A stretch of 22,250 bases of DNA from a virus: the IMG/VR virus record IMGVR_UViG_3300045003_000138, positions 1 to 22,250 of that record; one strand, 5' to 3'. Made by a program: the position numbers and the translations under genes. This document shows positions 5,652 through 12,505 of the stretch, in pieces. A model generated the notes under the pieces. That model saw nothing but the letters and a program-made list of their open reading frames with translations. It searched no databases and was not told where the DNA came from. Each line of letters begins with the position of its first letter. The stretch's first letter is position 1.

Positions 5652-7145
5652 CTACTCCTGGTCCCCCTCTCCTACCCTCCGGGGCAGCCCCCCCCGGGGC
5701 TCATAGGCTGAGACCACGGCCGGGTTGCCCACGTCGAAGCAGTGGGCCAGGTGGCAACAGCGGCCGGGCTCGAAGTACCGATCCCGCTGCTGAATCCAGT
5801 TCAAACGGATCAACCTCCTCCCCTTCTCCTCCCCCGAGGTATTGATCCCCACCTCCCCGGTAATATAGGCGTGTTTCCGCTTATCGTTCGAGAAGTTCCC
5901 CCGGTGGAGGGTCCACTGGGAGTAACTAGCCGCATCAGCCTGGGTCGCCGTCACCAGGAGGCAGTGCAGCTCCGTGTTCAGGGCCCGGAGCTGGGAAAAG
6001 TTCTCGTCGATCACCTGCCTGGGGTCCATCCGGGAGTTCGGGGGAGCCAGGATGTCGGCATAGTCAAGGATCAGGACGTCCGGGACCCAGCCGTCCTCCA
6101 TCTCCCAGGCTTTCAGGGTCGAGCGGATACCGGCCACCCCCAGGATCTTCTGGGGAGAGCAGTGCAGGCCGAAGTAGGAGTCCCGGGAGCGGACGTCCCA
6201 CTTCTGGATCTCCTGGCACGTCTCCCAGGCGATCTCCTCGGTCAGGGGACCGTCAAACACCAGGTCCTCCCCGTACTCCACGGTCGCCGGCTCCCGGGAG
6301 AACTTAGGGAGCGTCACCGCCTTGGGCCATGGGACCCGGCAGGGCCAGGTCCCGGTGGGGGAGTAGATCGGGTGCCGGGAGGCCCGGACGTAGAGCCGGA
6401 GCTTCAGCTGGTTCTTACTGTTGTCCCCCAGCTCGAAGAAGGCCACCCTCCTCCGCTGGCACATGGCCCGGAAGGCCAGGTCCACCAGGAACCAGGTCTT
6501 CCCGGCCTTCTCGGGGGCCAGGAAGAGTAGGAACTCGTCCCGCCGGAGCATCCCGGTAAAGAAGTCTCCCAGGGCTCCGGGGTACTCGAAGAGGGGCTCG
6601 AAGCGGTCCTCCCGGAAGGGCTCGACCACCTCGAAGCGGTCCGTGTAGGGCTTGATCCGGGCCGACGGTCCTAGCCGGAAGGGGACCAGGGCCGTGGACA
6701 GAGACTCTACCGCGGCCTCCGTCCGGTTCATGGCTAGGTGGCCGGAGGCAGCAGCGAGGGCCCGGTTCACCTTGACCCTCTGGAGGTGCCGGCCGGCGAT
6801 GTCCATCACGTGGTCGGTATTGTCCACCTGGAAGTGCTTGATCTCGATGTTCTGGCAGATCTCGGACAGGAGCCGGTCGTAGGCGTCCTGGGTAGCCTGG
6901 TCAGGCTGGCTCTCCTCGATCCAGACGGCGAAGAGGTTGTTGATGTCCTCCCCTGGAGCCCGGTTATGCTTCCGGTAGTAGGCCGCGCACCAGGAGCCGA
7001 TGACGTTCGCGTCACTGGCCTCAAAGGGACCGGGGCCGTACTCCGGCCAGACGGCTGCTAGGGGGCCGCAGACCCCGCTATTGTTGATCATGCCGGCCAG
7101 GATTAGCCGTTCCTGGTTCCCCTCCTTGTGCTCGTGGACCTTCAC
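5652..7145 (-). CDS. DnaB-like replicative helicase / RecA-fold ATPase, 497 aa
   Basis: GTG start at 7145, overlapping the TGA of the upstream gene by GTGA, with GGAGG 7 nt ahead. Residues 1-150 are helical, as in the DnaB N-terminal domain, with EDINNLFAVWIEES. The ATPase domain has a Walker A-like APEKAGKT (210-217), RVAFFELGDNSKNQLKLRLY (233-252) as in DnaB motif 1a, Walker B DVLILDYADIL (356-366) and LLVTATQAD (396-404) as the motif 3 region. This layout fits a phage replicative helicase that unwinds the fork. The Walker A is unusual (PEKAGKT rather than GxPGxGKT), as in some phage helicases and RepA-type ATPases. Operon partner of the replication-initiation-like gene just upstream. Confidence 0.85.
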   Translation of the reverse strand: MKVHEHKEGNQERLILAGMINNSGVCGPLAAVWPEYGPGPFEASDANVIGSWCAAYYRKHNRAPGEDINNLFAVWIEESQPDQATQDAYDRLLSEICQNIEIKHFQVDNTDHVMDIAGRHLQRVKVNRALAAASGHLAMNRTEAAVESLSTALVPFRLGPSARIKPYTDRFEVVEPFREDRFEPLFEYPGALGDFFTGMLRRDEFLLFLAPEKAGKTWFLVDLAFRAMCQRRRVAFFELGDNSKNQLKLRLYVRASRHPIYSPTGTWPCRVPWPKAVTLPKFSREPATVEYGEDLVFDGPLTEEIAWETCQEIQKWDVRSRDSYFGLHCSPQKILGVAGIRSTLKAWEMEDGWVPDVLILDYADILAPPNSRMDPRQVIDENFSQLRALNTELHCLLVTATQADAASYSQWTLHRGNFSNDKRKHAYITGEVGINTSGEEKGRRLIRLNWIQQRDRYFEPGRCCHLAHCFDVGNPAVVSAYEPRGGLPRRVGEGDQE

Positions 7146-8266
7146 GCGTAGCCCTCCCACTGCTCGTCCCCGGAGGGGAGGTCGTTGTCCGGAGGGGCCA
7201 TGAGGTCCCGGGACGGACAGCCCTTCTCCTTGCCGTAGGACTCGGAGAAGCGGCTTTTAGGACGAGACTTTTCCAAACGACGACGTTCTAGGGCTTGTAG
7301 GACCCGGGCTTTTTCCTTCCGGAGGGTTCTGGGGGTAAGTAACTGGGGCTGGTACGGATGTTTGATGTGTTTGAGGTGGTCCCGTACCAGATCCTCCATC
7401 AACTTTTCGGCCTCCTGCTGGGCCTTTCCGGAGGAAACGAAATCGGTGACTATCCCCAGGAGTTCCCTACTCCAGCCGGAAAGGTTTGGGGGCTTGGACT
7501 GATAGTACCTACCGGAGTTCTTGATTTCTTCGTAGAAGAGTTTGGCCAGCTGCTTCGCTCTTCCGGCCAAACCTTCCTCTTTCCCGTCCCCATTAGAACG
7601 ACCGTTCCCAGAGAAAAATCCGTTCCGTTCCTTACCCCCGGCCGGTAGGCCGGGGGGATCTTTCTTATTATTTCTTTCCCTATCATGTATAGGATCGGGG
7701 GGTTTCCCCCCCGGATAACCGGGGGGATTTCCCGGTGTTTCAATTACCGGGAAATCCCCCCCATTGGGTAATCGGGGGGATTTCCCCCCCTTTGAATTCC
7801 CGGAATCTTCCCCTCCTCCTCCGTCTACCCTATCAATAGCCTGCTCGATCATCTGGATATTTACCCGGACGTACCGTCTCGGGGGACAGCCGAACCTTTT
7901 CATCTCAATGAAAACTTTTTCCGGGAGGTAGACGGTTTGCTTCCCCTTCTTCTTTACCTTCCCCTGTAATTCATCTAGGATTCTAGACTGGGCATCCGGG
8001 GAGTAGCAGAGGACCTTCTCAGCCTTTTCCTCACTGAATTGGACCCAGCCCTGCTCTCGGAGGGCCTTCCTCCTGGAGTTTTTGGGGACGATCCCCCAGA
8101 GGTTCAAGATGTGCTGGATCAAGATAGCCGCATCGTGGGACATGATTTTGAGGTAGTCCCTGGAGAACGGGAACCAGTTTCCGGAATCCTTGTTTCTCCG
8201 GAGGTAGCGAACGAAGTCCTCCTCAGTAGGAACCGGATTTGTTGAGATGTCATTGCTTTCGGACAC
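7142..8266 (-). CDS. Replication-initiation-like protein with N-terminal winged helix, 374 aa
   Basis: GTG start at 8266, with GGAG 6 nt upstream. Residues 30-130 look like a winged-helix domain: DYLKIMSHDAAILIQHILNL, then GWVQFSEEKAEKVLCYSPDAQSRILDELQGKG-type segments and RRYVRVNIQMIEQAI. A low-complexity linker rich in Gly, Pro and Asn (about 150-225) follows, with repeated GGxPP/GGD units. The C-terminal half is basic and helical (LAKLFYEEIKNSGRYYQSK, RDHLKHIKHPYQPQLLTPRTL). This is the arrangement of phage replication-initiation or DnaD-like helicase-loader proteins, and the DnaB-like gene follows by a 4-nt overlap. Function is inferred from layout and neighbour. Base composition is noticeably more AT-rich than in flanking genes. 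Confidence 0.8.
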   Translation of the reverse strand: MSESNDISTNPVPTEEDFVRYLRRNKDSGNWFPFSRDYLKIMSHDAAILIQHILNLWGIVPKNSRRKALREQGWVQFSEEKAEKVLCYSPDAQSRILDELQGKVKKKGKQTVYLPEKVFIEMKRFGCPPRRYVRVNIQMIEQAIDRVDGGGGEDSGNSKGGKSPRLPNGGDFPVIETPGNPPGYPGGKPPDPIHDRERNNKKDPPGLPAGGKERNGFFSGNGRSNGDGKEEGLAGRAKQLAKLFYEEIKNSGRYYQSKPPNLSGWSRELLGIVTDFVSSGKAQQEAEKLMEDLVRDHLKHIKHPYQPQLLTPRTLRKEKARVLQALERRRLEKSRPKSRFSESYGKEKGCPSRDLMAPPDNDLPSGDEQWEGYA

Positions 8267-8317
8267 GGGAATCTCCTTCTCCTTTGAAGGTTTTGGGTAG
8301 AGGGATAGGGCCGGAAA

Positions 8318-8331
8318 ACCCGATATCGGGT
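8318..8331. promoter_or_regulatory. 14-bp perfect palindrome, possible operator
   Basis: ACCCGATATCGGGT, flanked on both sides by CCGGA. It lies 52-65 nt upstream of the GTG of the replication-initiation-like gene. A perfect palindrome here suits a dimeric repressor or initiator binding site; the binding protein is unknown. Confidence 0.5.
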
Positions 8332-8442
8332 CCGGATTCCTGAAGAAGTTTTCGGGAAGGGGGGTTTTCGCCTTTTGGAAAAACCCTTAGAATTGGGGTA
8401 GGCATACAGGCTCCTTCTTCACGGCGGGGGCACCAAGTTACC

Positions 8443-8475
8443 GGAGGGGGAAGGACTAACGAACCTTCCCCCTCC
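8443..8475. promoter_or_regulatory. Strong 12-bp stem-loop
   Basis: GGAGGGGGAAGG (8443-8454) is followed after 9 nt by its exact reverse complement (8464-8475). It has no trailing T-run on either strand, so it is not a typical intrinsic terminator. It lies downstream of the HNH gene and could end or protect its transcript, or belong to an origin. Confidence 0.6.
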
Positions 8476-8544
8476 CCATTTCTACGTCAACGGTTTACGA
8501 ATCCCGATTCGAGAAACCATGTCCGGCTACACTGCCTAACTGGT

Positions 8545-9045
8545 TCATTCGATCCCGTGGTGCCGGCGGTGGCACTCTTCGCAGAGGACAATTAGATCCT
8601 CTGGAATTTCCTGTCCACGGCGTTCGTAGGTTTTGTGATGGACATTTAGTTTGCAGCCCCTTTTGTTACAAAGTTGACACTGGAAGCTGGCATTTCTTAG
8701 CATCCAGTTCCGAATTTGTTTCCAGTGGTCTGTTTGAAGGTATTCCTTGTATGGCATAGTTTTGAGATGAAGTAATTCTTGCTGCTCTTCCTCCCTAGCT
8801 TTCTCTGCTTCCCGGTGGCAATCTTCCCTACTTTTTAAGCAGTCAGAGCACATAAAACGGTCGCTTAGTAGTCTTAACCCCTCGCTTCTTTGAGCTGCTT
8901 CCAACTGGAGAAAGAAGTGGATACGGTTCCTTCCATACACGTATGACAGGGGATCTCGAATTCTTTGGGCGGGGGAGTAAACGGCTTTTTGAGAATAGCA
9001 AAGAATGCTTTCCTCGCTGGGCCTGCTAGGAGTGGATGTAGCCAA
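8545..9045 (-). CDS. HNH endonuclease, C-terminal part (frame-shifted from upstream ORF)
   Basis: The C-terminal 65 residues are a clear HNH nuclease: YKEYLQTDHWKQIRNW, then CQLCNKRGCKLNVHHKTY, and LIVLCEECHRRHH. The two CxxC pairs and the HH/H catalytic triad region are intact. CSDC lies about 100 residues before the C-terminus. The frame opens only at a TTG (9045) with no good ribosome-binding site, and its first part overlaps a better-looking ORF in the neighbouring frame (9251-8874). The two probably form one protein split by a -1 frameshift near 8875-8900. HNH proteins of this kind are commonly homing or packaging-associated nucleases. AT-richer than its surroundings, as expected for a mobile gene. 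Confidence 0.8.
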   Translation of the reverse strand: MATSTPSRPSEESILCYSQKAVYSPAQRIRDPLSYVYGRNRIHFFLQLEAAQRSEGLRLLSDRFMCSDCLKSREDCHREAEKAREEEQQELLHLKTMPYKEYLQTDHWKQIRNWMLRNASFQCQLCNKRGCKLNVHHKTYERRGQEIPEDLIVLCEECHRRHHGIE

Positions 9046-9251
9046 TATAAACGATAGGACTCTTCTTCTATTTTTTTCATAGGCAATTCTGATAAATGAA
9101 CGAAGATGTCCTTTTCCAAAGATCTACGAAGTGAGGAAATTTCTGTTTGGTACAGGGAAATTTCCTCTTCTAAAGAAGCTACCCTCTGGATTTTTTGAAA
9201 GATGTGTTGTGGTTCCGGGTCATTGACAGGAACGGATTTTTTCACGGTCAT
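8874..9251 (-). CDS. N-terminal part of split HNH endonuclease gene, 125 aa
   Basis: ATG at 9251 (MTVKKSVPVNDPEPQHIFQKIQR...), with GGAGG 3-4 nt upstream. It contains a coiled-coil-like stretch (ASLEEEISLYQTEISSLRRSLE) and, near the C-terminus, a CHTC motif, then stops with TAA inside the HNH ORF. The CHTC here and CSDC early in the other frame would complete a four-cysteine zinc site if the frames were joined. That is the main argument for a single interrupted or programmed-frameshift gene. The sequence GAGGGGTTAAG just before the stop contains a run of four G, a likely place for a slip or an indel. Confidence 0.6.
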   Translation of the reverse strand: MTVKKSVPVNDPEPQHIFQKIQRVASLEEEISLYQTEISSLRRSLEKDIFVHLSELPMKKIEEESYRLYWLHPLLAGPARKAFFAILKKPFTPPPKEFEIPCHTCMEGTVSTSFSSWKQLKEARG

Positions 9252-9442
9252 TGCCTCCAGGCAACGTCCCCCAGCAAAGAAAAAAGGTAGGGGCGGGTCG
9301 GCTGGAGGACACAACCCATCAACCCCGGTTCCCGCAGCTAACAGGAGACCGGGATCTAGCCCCTGCCCCGATGATTCCTCTGTCCTGTCCGGCCCCTGGG
9401 CCGGAGGACGTGGGGGCTCCGTTGCCCCGGAATGATGGGACC
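9252..9442 (-). other. Intergenic segment upstream of the HNH gene
   Basis: About 190 nt with no supported gene. A GGGGCCGG-type inverted repeat lies around 9395-9415 (GGCCCCTGGGCC). No consensus promoter was found. The HNH gene may be read from the upstream RHH-gene transcript. Confidence 0.3.
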
Positions 9443-9625
9443 CTAGCCGGCGCTGGCCAGGGACTTTCGGAAGTCCTTGTGGGACAGGCGGCCCCTTGGA
9501 TAATGGCGGGCCGGCATCCCCAGTAATTTCCTCAGGACGGCGTTCCTGGACCCCGATTCCCGGGACCTCTTCTTCAGTTCAGTAAAGACCTCTTCGTCCA
9601 CGACGACGTGCTTGGTAGCCGACAT
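9443..9625 (-). CDS. Small ribbon-helix-helix-like protein, 60 aa
   Basis: ATG at 9625 with a strong GGAGGAGAACC leader. The sequence MSATKHVVVDEEVFTELKKR followed by SRESGSRNAVLRKLLGM has the pattern of a ribbon-helix-helix DNA-binding domain: one beta strand (HVVVDEE), helix 1 (VFTELKKRS) and helix 2 beginning with RNAVLRKLLG, as in SeqA-N-like and CopG-type domains. A basic tail follows. It is the first gene behind P4 and a plausible transcriptional regulator. A longer ORF covering this frame is an artefact running back through the SIMPL gene. Confidence 0.78.
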   Translation of the reverse strand: MSATKHVVVDEEVFTELKKRSRESGSRNAVLRKLLGMPARHYPRGRLSHKDFRKSLASAG

Positions 9626-9657
9626 GGTTCTCCTCCTTTCCTCTGGACCTACCAATA

Positions 9658-9686
9658 ACTTAACAAGTAAAGCCAGGTTTTGTAAA
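9658..9686 (-). promoter_or_regulatory. Promoter-like site P4 (TTTACA-17-TTAAGT)
   Basis: Minus strand TTTACA (9681-9686), 17-nt spacer, TTAAGT (9658-9663), about 32 nt upstream of the ATG at 9625. The preceding GGGAAAAGAGGTA resembles the element ahead of P3 and P6. The -10 is weaker than in the others. Confidence 0.5.
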
Positions 9687-9714
9687 TACCTCTTTTCCCG
9701 GCTCCCCTTAACCC

Positions 9715-10350
9715 CTACTTCTGCCCGTAGGTCACGGTCACGGTGACCAGGGTGGGGTCGGAGGCCGGGGGAGCCGTCTCCGTGACCCCGGTGATGCCGG
9801 CCAGCTGGAAGCCCCCCTGGGTGGCGTAGATCCCGGCCCGGGTGGCGGCATCCTGCATGGCGGCGGCCCGGGCCGCGTTCATGGGGGCATTCATGTCGCT
9901 GGCCGTGCTGGTGATGGAGAGGAGGGTGGCCCCGGCCATGGCCCCCTGGACGGCCCCGACCTTGGAGGCGTCCCTGACCGTGACCTTGACGGGGACCTGG
10001 ACCAGGTAGCCGGTCCGGGTGGTCGAGCTGGTCATGGTCGGCAGGGCCGTGGGGTCCGCGGGGGTGGAGGTCCCGGTCCAGGTGTAGGCCGCGTAGGTGG
10101 CCTGGGAGAAGACGACGTCCCCGGCCTGGACCCCCTGAGCGGCCAGGGCCGCCTGGAGGTTGGTTTCTTGAGTAGTGACCAGGGCCGTGGCGTCGGCCTG
10201 GGAGCCGATCACGGCCAGGTCCAGCCGGGCCGAGACCACGCGGAGGTCCAGGGTGGGGTTTGCGTGGGCCGTACCCTGGACGATGACGGCGGCCGGCAGT
10301 GGGGCTCCGGCCAGGAGACAGAGAGACAGGGAAAGCAGGAGTCGTTTCAC
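9715..10350 (-). CDS. Secreted SIMPL-domain (DUF541) protein, 211 aa
   Basis: GTG start at 10350, 9 nt after GGAGG. Residues 1-22 are a signal peptide: MKR, a leucine-rich core and an AGAPLPAA cleavage region. The mature part matches the SIMPL/DUF541 pattern: repeated strands (LDLRVVSARLDLAVIG, TGYLVQVPVKVTVRDASKVG), then a helix with ARAAAMQDAATRAGIYA and a final strand (TLVTVTVTYGQK). It is Ala/Thr/Val-rich and acts outside the cytoplasm. SIMPL proteins are cellular and of poorly known function, so a secreted one in a phage operon is unusual. It could be a host-derived cargo gene or an indication that the window is a prophage. It ends in TAG just ahead of P4. Confidence 0.88.
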   Translation of the reverse strand: MKRLLLSLSLCLLAGAPLPAAVIVQGTAHANPTLDLRVVSARLDLAVIGSQADATALVTTQETNLQAALAAQGVQAGDVVFSQATYAAYTWTGTSTPADPTALPTMTSSTTRTGYLVQVPVKVTVRDASKVGAVQGAMAGATLLSITSTASDMNAPMNAARAAAMQDAATRAGIYATQGGFQLAGITGVTETAPPASDPTLVTVTVTYGQK

Positions 10351-10378
10351 GGAAGCAGTCCTCCAAAAAGGGGTTCGC

Positions 10379-11428
10379 TCAGGATTTTTCCAGGATCATG
10401 TCAACAACATGGCAGCCCGGAACGTGGGTGGCTATCCCGGTCTTATGGCAGTCGGGGCAGTCCTCGGTGACGGTGGACCGGCCTACCCCGTCGTCTGAGG
10501 TCCTCCGGGAGATCCAGCCCCTCCCCTTGCACCGGCGGCACCGGGCCCGGAGGTGGGCCAGGAGGGGGTTCGGCCGGAGGACGAAGCCCGGCTTGTGGAA
10601 CCGGGACCCCCCGGAGTTGCACGTTTTGCAGTTGGTCCAGCCCCCCTCGTGCCTGCCGGAGGCCGGGTCCCTCTCGGGATAGTAGCCAGCCTTACCTCCG
10701 AACGGGTTGGGCTTACCACGATATTCGCCACAAACCGGGCAGGGGACCTCCTCCTCGACGTGGACCCCGGCCTCCTCCAGGGCGTCGGCCAGGAGGGAGA
10801 GGAGGTCGTGGCTGAGCCGGCCGTCTTCGGCCCTCTCCTCGTAGGCGGCCCGGGCCAGTTTGGGGACGGTCCCGTCGTGCCAGAGTAGACATGGATAGGG
10901 TTCCCCCATGCAGTTGGGGCAGGTTGCATGACGAGGTAGTGGGCCGTGCTCGATTACGTGCCGGACGTTCCCGTACTTCCGTCTCCGGTAGTCCTCCAGC
11001 TCTGCGAATGAGTAGGGGACCGGGACTTTCCCCTTACCACCGCACGTCTTACAGCCGGGTAGTTTCGTCGTTTGGAACGGGTCGAAGAGGTCCCGGAGGA
11101 GGGCGGCCTTCTCCGGCAGGTACTCCCGGACGTTGCACCAGGCGAAGGCCAGGGAGTAGGGGGTCTGGGCCCAGGGGTCCTCCCGGCCGTCAGAAGCCAG
11201 GACCGCGGAGTAGCTACAGCGGTCTCCGGCGTGAGTACAGGGGGTATAGCCAGGCTGGACCAGGTTGAGGTAGTGGCAGGCGCAGCAGAAGAGGCGGCAT
11301 TTCCGAGGGTCTGCTCTCCTCCGGGGAAGGTCGATGACCACAGAGTCCTGGATTCTGGACGATATTCCGTCCAGGAAATCCAACATTCTCCCCGGATCGG
11401 TACTGGCCAGCCACTCAGCCTCTGTCAT
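10379..11428 (-). CDS. Planctomycete-type protein with inserted DnaJ-like zinc fingers, 349 aa
   Basis: Start at the ATG at 11428 (MTEAEWLASTDPGRMLDFL...), 8 nt after GGAGG and 4 nt after the upstream TAA. The N-terminus, CRLFCCAC (44-51), AALLRDLFDPFQ (108-119) and LARAAYEERAEDGRLSHDLLSLLADALEEAG (191-221) follow a pattern I remember from a protein family expanded in Gemmataceae. Six CxxC pairs are visible, at 126-129, 170-173, 230-233, 267-270, 297-300 and 324-327. Several are of the CxxCxGxG type seen in the DnaJ zinc centre. Two sit between the conserved N-terminal and LADALEEAG blocks and four follow, so zinc modules appear inserted in and appended to that scaffold. Function unknown; protein or nucleic-acid binding is likely. 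Confidence 0.85.
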   Translation of the reverse strand: MTEAEWLASTDPGRMLDFLDGISSRIQDSVVIDLPRRRADPRKCRLFCCACHYLNLVQPGYTPCTHAGDRCSYSAVLASDGREDPWAQTPYSLAFAWCNVREYLPEKAALLRDLFDPFQTTKLPGCKTCGGKGKVPVPYSFAELEDYRRRKYGNVRHVIEHGPLPRHATCPNCMGEPYPCLLWHDGTVPKLARAAYEERAEDGRLSHDLLSLLADALEEAGVHVEEEVPCPVCGEYRGKPNPFGGKAGYYPERDPASGRHEGGWTNCKTCNSGGSRFHKPGFVLRPNPLLAHLRARCRRCKGRGWISRRTSDDGVGRSTVTEDCPDCHKTGIATHVPGCHVVDMILEKS

Positions 11429-11432
11429 CTCG

Positions 11433-12266
11433 TTACCCTCCTTCCACAGCCGGGCCTGTTTGATCCACTCCCGGGTCGTGACCAGCATGGCCCCCCTCCC
11501 CCGTACCCTCTTCCTGCGGCCGGTGCTGGTCCAGCCAGTCCCTCCACTGGCCGTCTAGGACGGCCAGAAGCTCGAAGACGGCCGACGCCGTGCCGGAGAA
11601 GACCAGGACGTTCTCCGGTGACCTCTCTGACCCTTCCGGAGCCGAAAAAACTGGTTCGGGAACGACTAGCCTCCCGGCCCAGGTCTGGATGTCCCCATCG
11701 TAGACCAGCCCCTCGAAGCGGCTCCCGTGGGGGAGCCGGGCCAGGTGCCCGTGGGCCGCGAGCTTCCACCCCCTCTGCCGGCCCTTCCTCCGCCTCTCCT
11801 CCTTCCGCCTCTTCCGGTCCTCCCTCTGCTGGGCCTCCAGCTCGGCGGCCCGTTTGAGCCGGCACTCTTTACAAGGGCTCTCTAGGGCCTTCTGCTTTCG
11901 TCGCTCCTTGAAGGGGTCCTTGGCCCAGAAACCGAAGGGTACTTCGTGGCCGCAGGCGGCCCTGATGGTCTCGGAGCCGACGAAGGGGGGCGGGGGGGCC
12001 TTGAAGCCGAACTTCGGGTTCTTCAGCTCCTCACCCAAAATCTTCCTCTGCTCCGGGGTCAGCCCGGCCTTCCGGAGCATCTGCCGCGCCTGGTTGAGCC
12101 GGTTAGTCGCCTCTACCGACTCGGGGAGCCCGGCCGGCTGCCCCAGAGCTTCGGGGAGCCGGGCGATGGGCTTCTGGACCCGGGGAGGGGGTTGCTGGGG
12201 CTGGGGGGCCGGGGTGGCGAGGCCCTGCTTCCTCCGCATCCGCTCCAGGTAGTCCTTGGCTGGCAT
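11433..12266 (-). CDS. Hypothetical zinc-binding, charged protein, 277 aa
   Basis: ATG at 12266, with GGAGGAAGACC ahead. Residues 1-50 are proline/glutamine-rich (PAPQPQQPPP). The middle holds a putative zinc site: CGHEVPFGFWAKDPFKERRK then CKEC, about 110-140. A strongly basic helix of Arg, Lys and Glu (about 145-170) follows, then a globular region with HGHLARLPHGSRFEGLVYDG. The ACGHE...PCxEC arrangement recalls planctomycete hypothetical proteins (from memory). No enzyme motif. First gene of the unit behind P5, and it ends in TAA inside the ribosome-binding region of the next gene. Confidence 0.82.
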   Translation of the reverse strand: MPAKDYLERMRRKQGLATPAPQPQQPPPRVQKPIARLPEALGQPAGLPESVEATNRLNQARQMLRKAGLTPEQRKILGEELKNPKFGFKAPPPPFVGSETIRAACGHEVPFGFWAKDPFKERRKQKALESPCKECRLKRAAELEAQQREDRKRRKEERRRKGRQRGWKLAAHGHLARLPHGSRFEGLVYDGDIQTWAGRLVVPEPVFSAPEGSERSPENVLVFSGTASAVFELLAVLDGQWRDWLDQHRPQEEGTGEGGHAGHDPGVDQTGPAVEGG

Positions 12267-12304
12267 GGTCTTCCTCCCTCCTATCTAGGGGGAAAAGTAA
12301 AGAA

Positions 12305-12333
12305 ATTATCGGTTAGTAGCTATCGAAAGTAAT
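12305..12333 (-). promoter_or_regulatory. Promoter-like site P5 (ATTACT-17-GATAAT)
   Basis: Minus strand ATTACT (12328-12333), 17-nt spacer, GATAAT (12305-12310). It lies about 38 nt upstream of the ATG at 12266 and directly after structured-element copy 2. The -10 is close to consensus; the preceding GGGAAACC resembles the GGAAAAGG of P3 and P6. Confidence 0.6.
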
Positions 12334-12452
12334 GGTTTCCCGTGGAAACCAGGTAAAAATCGTTTCTACGGGGTTTTGGGTAGTCCATACTACCTACCCC
12401 CTACCCGGGACCCCGGAACGCTTCCTGGGCCGTTTTTGAAGGGTTTCCGGGG
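12334..12452 (-). ncRNA. Structured intergenic element, copy 2 (possible RNA element)
   Basis: The partner of 5532-5647. GGAAACC (12344-12350) can pair with GGTTTCC (12442-12448), and an alternative GGTTTCC (12334-12340) forms a local 7-bp hairpin with the same GGAAACC across CGT. So two mutually exclusive folds exist at this end. Inside are GGAACGCTTCC (12415-12425) and CCCCTACCC-type runs shared with copy 1. It follows the end of the long operon (last stop TAG at 12506) and precedes P5. The remaining stretch 12453-12505 holds nothing recognised, although its frame continues open from the upstream gene if that TAG is ignored. Confidence 0.5.
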
Positions 12453-12505
12453 TTCTCCCGGATCTGGTACTGGGCCCCGTAGAAGTTCCAGACGGAGAGT
12501 TGAGA

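Larger units (their letters stand above)
8267..8544. other. Gene-free, hairpin-rich segment; candidate replication origin or operator region
   Basis: No credible gene. It holds the 14-bp palindrome at 8318-8331; an inverted repeat GGGTTTT/AAAACCC at 8362-8368 and 8380-8386; a 12-bp perfect stem (8443-8454 with 8464-8475, 9-nt loop); and a second hairpin with CGAATC/GATTCG (8498-8511) flanked by GGTTT/AAACC. No clear promoter matching the window's consensus was found, although one must drive the 8266 gene. Position directly upstream of the replication genes makes an origin plausible (inference). Confidence 0.45.

Noticed and set aside
5742-6530. 262-codon open frame on the plus strand
   Set aside because: Antisense to the DnaB-like gene; proline/glycine/valine-rich translation typical of reverse-complement high-GC codons, with no family pattern or ribosome-binding site.
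8443-8475. Intrinsic terminator
   Set aside because: The stem is strong, but no T-run follows it on either strand.
8488-8520. tRNA-like TTCGAATC/GATTCG sequence
   Set aside because: It is a simple hairpin; no acceptor stem, D-arm or anticodon arm can be placed around it on either strand.
9443-10366. 307-codon minus-strand frame
   Set aside because: Runs through the SIMPL gene in a wrong frame; only the last 60 codons, with their own leader, are credible.
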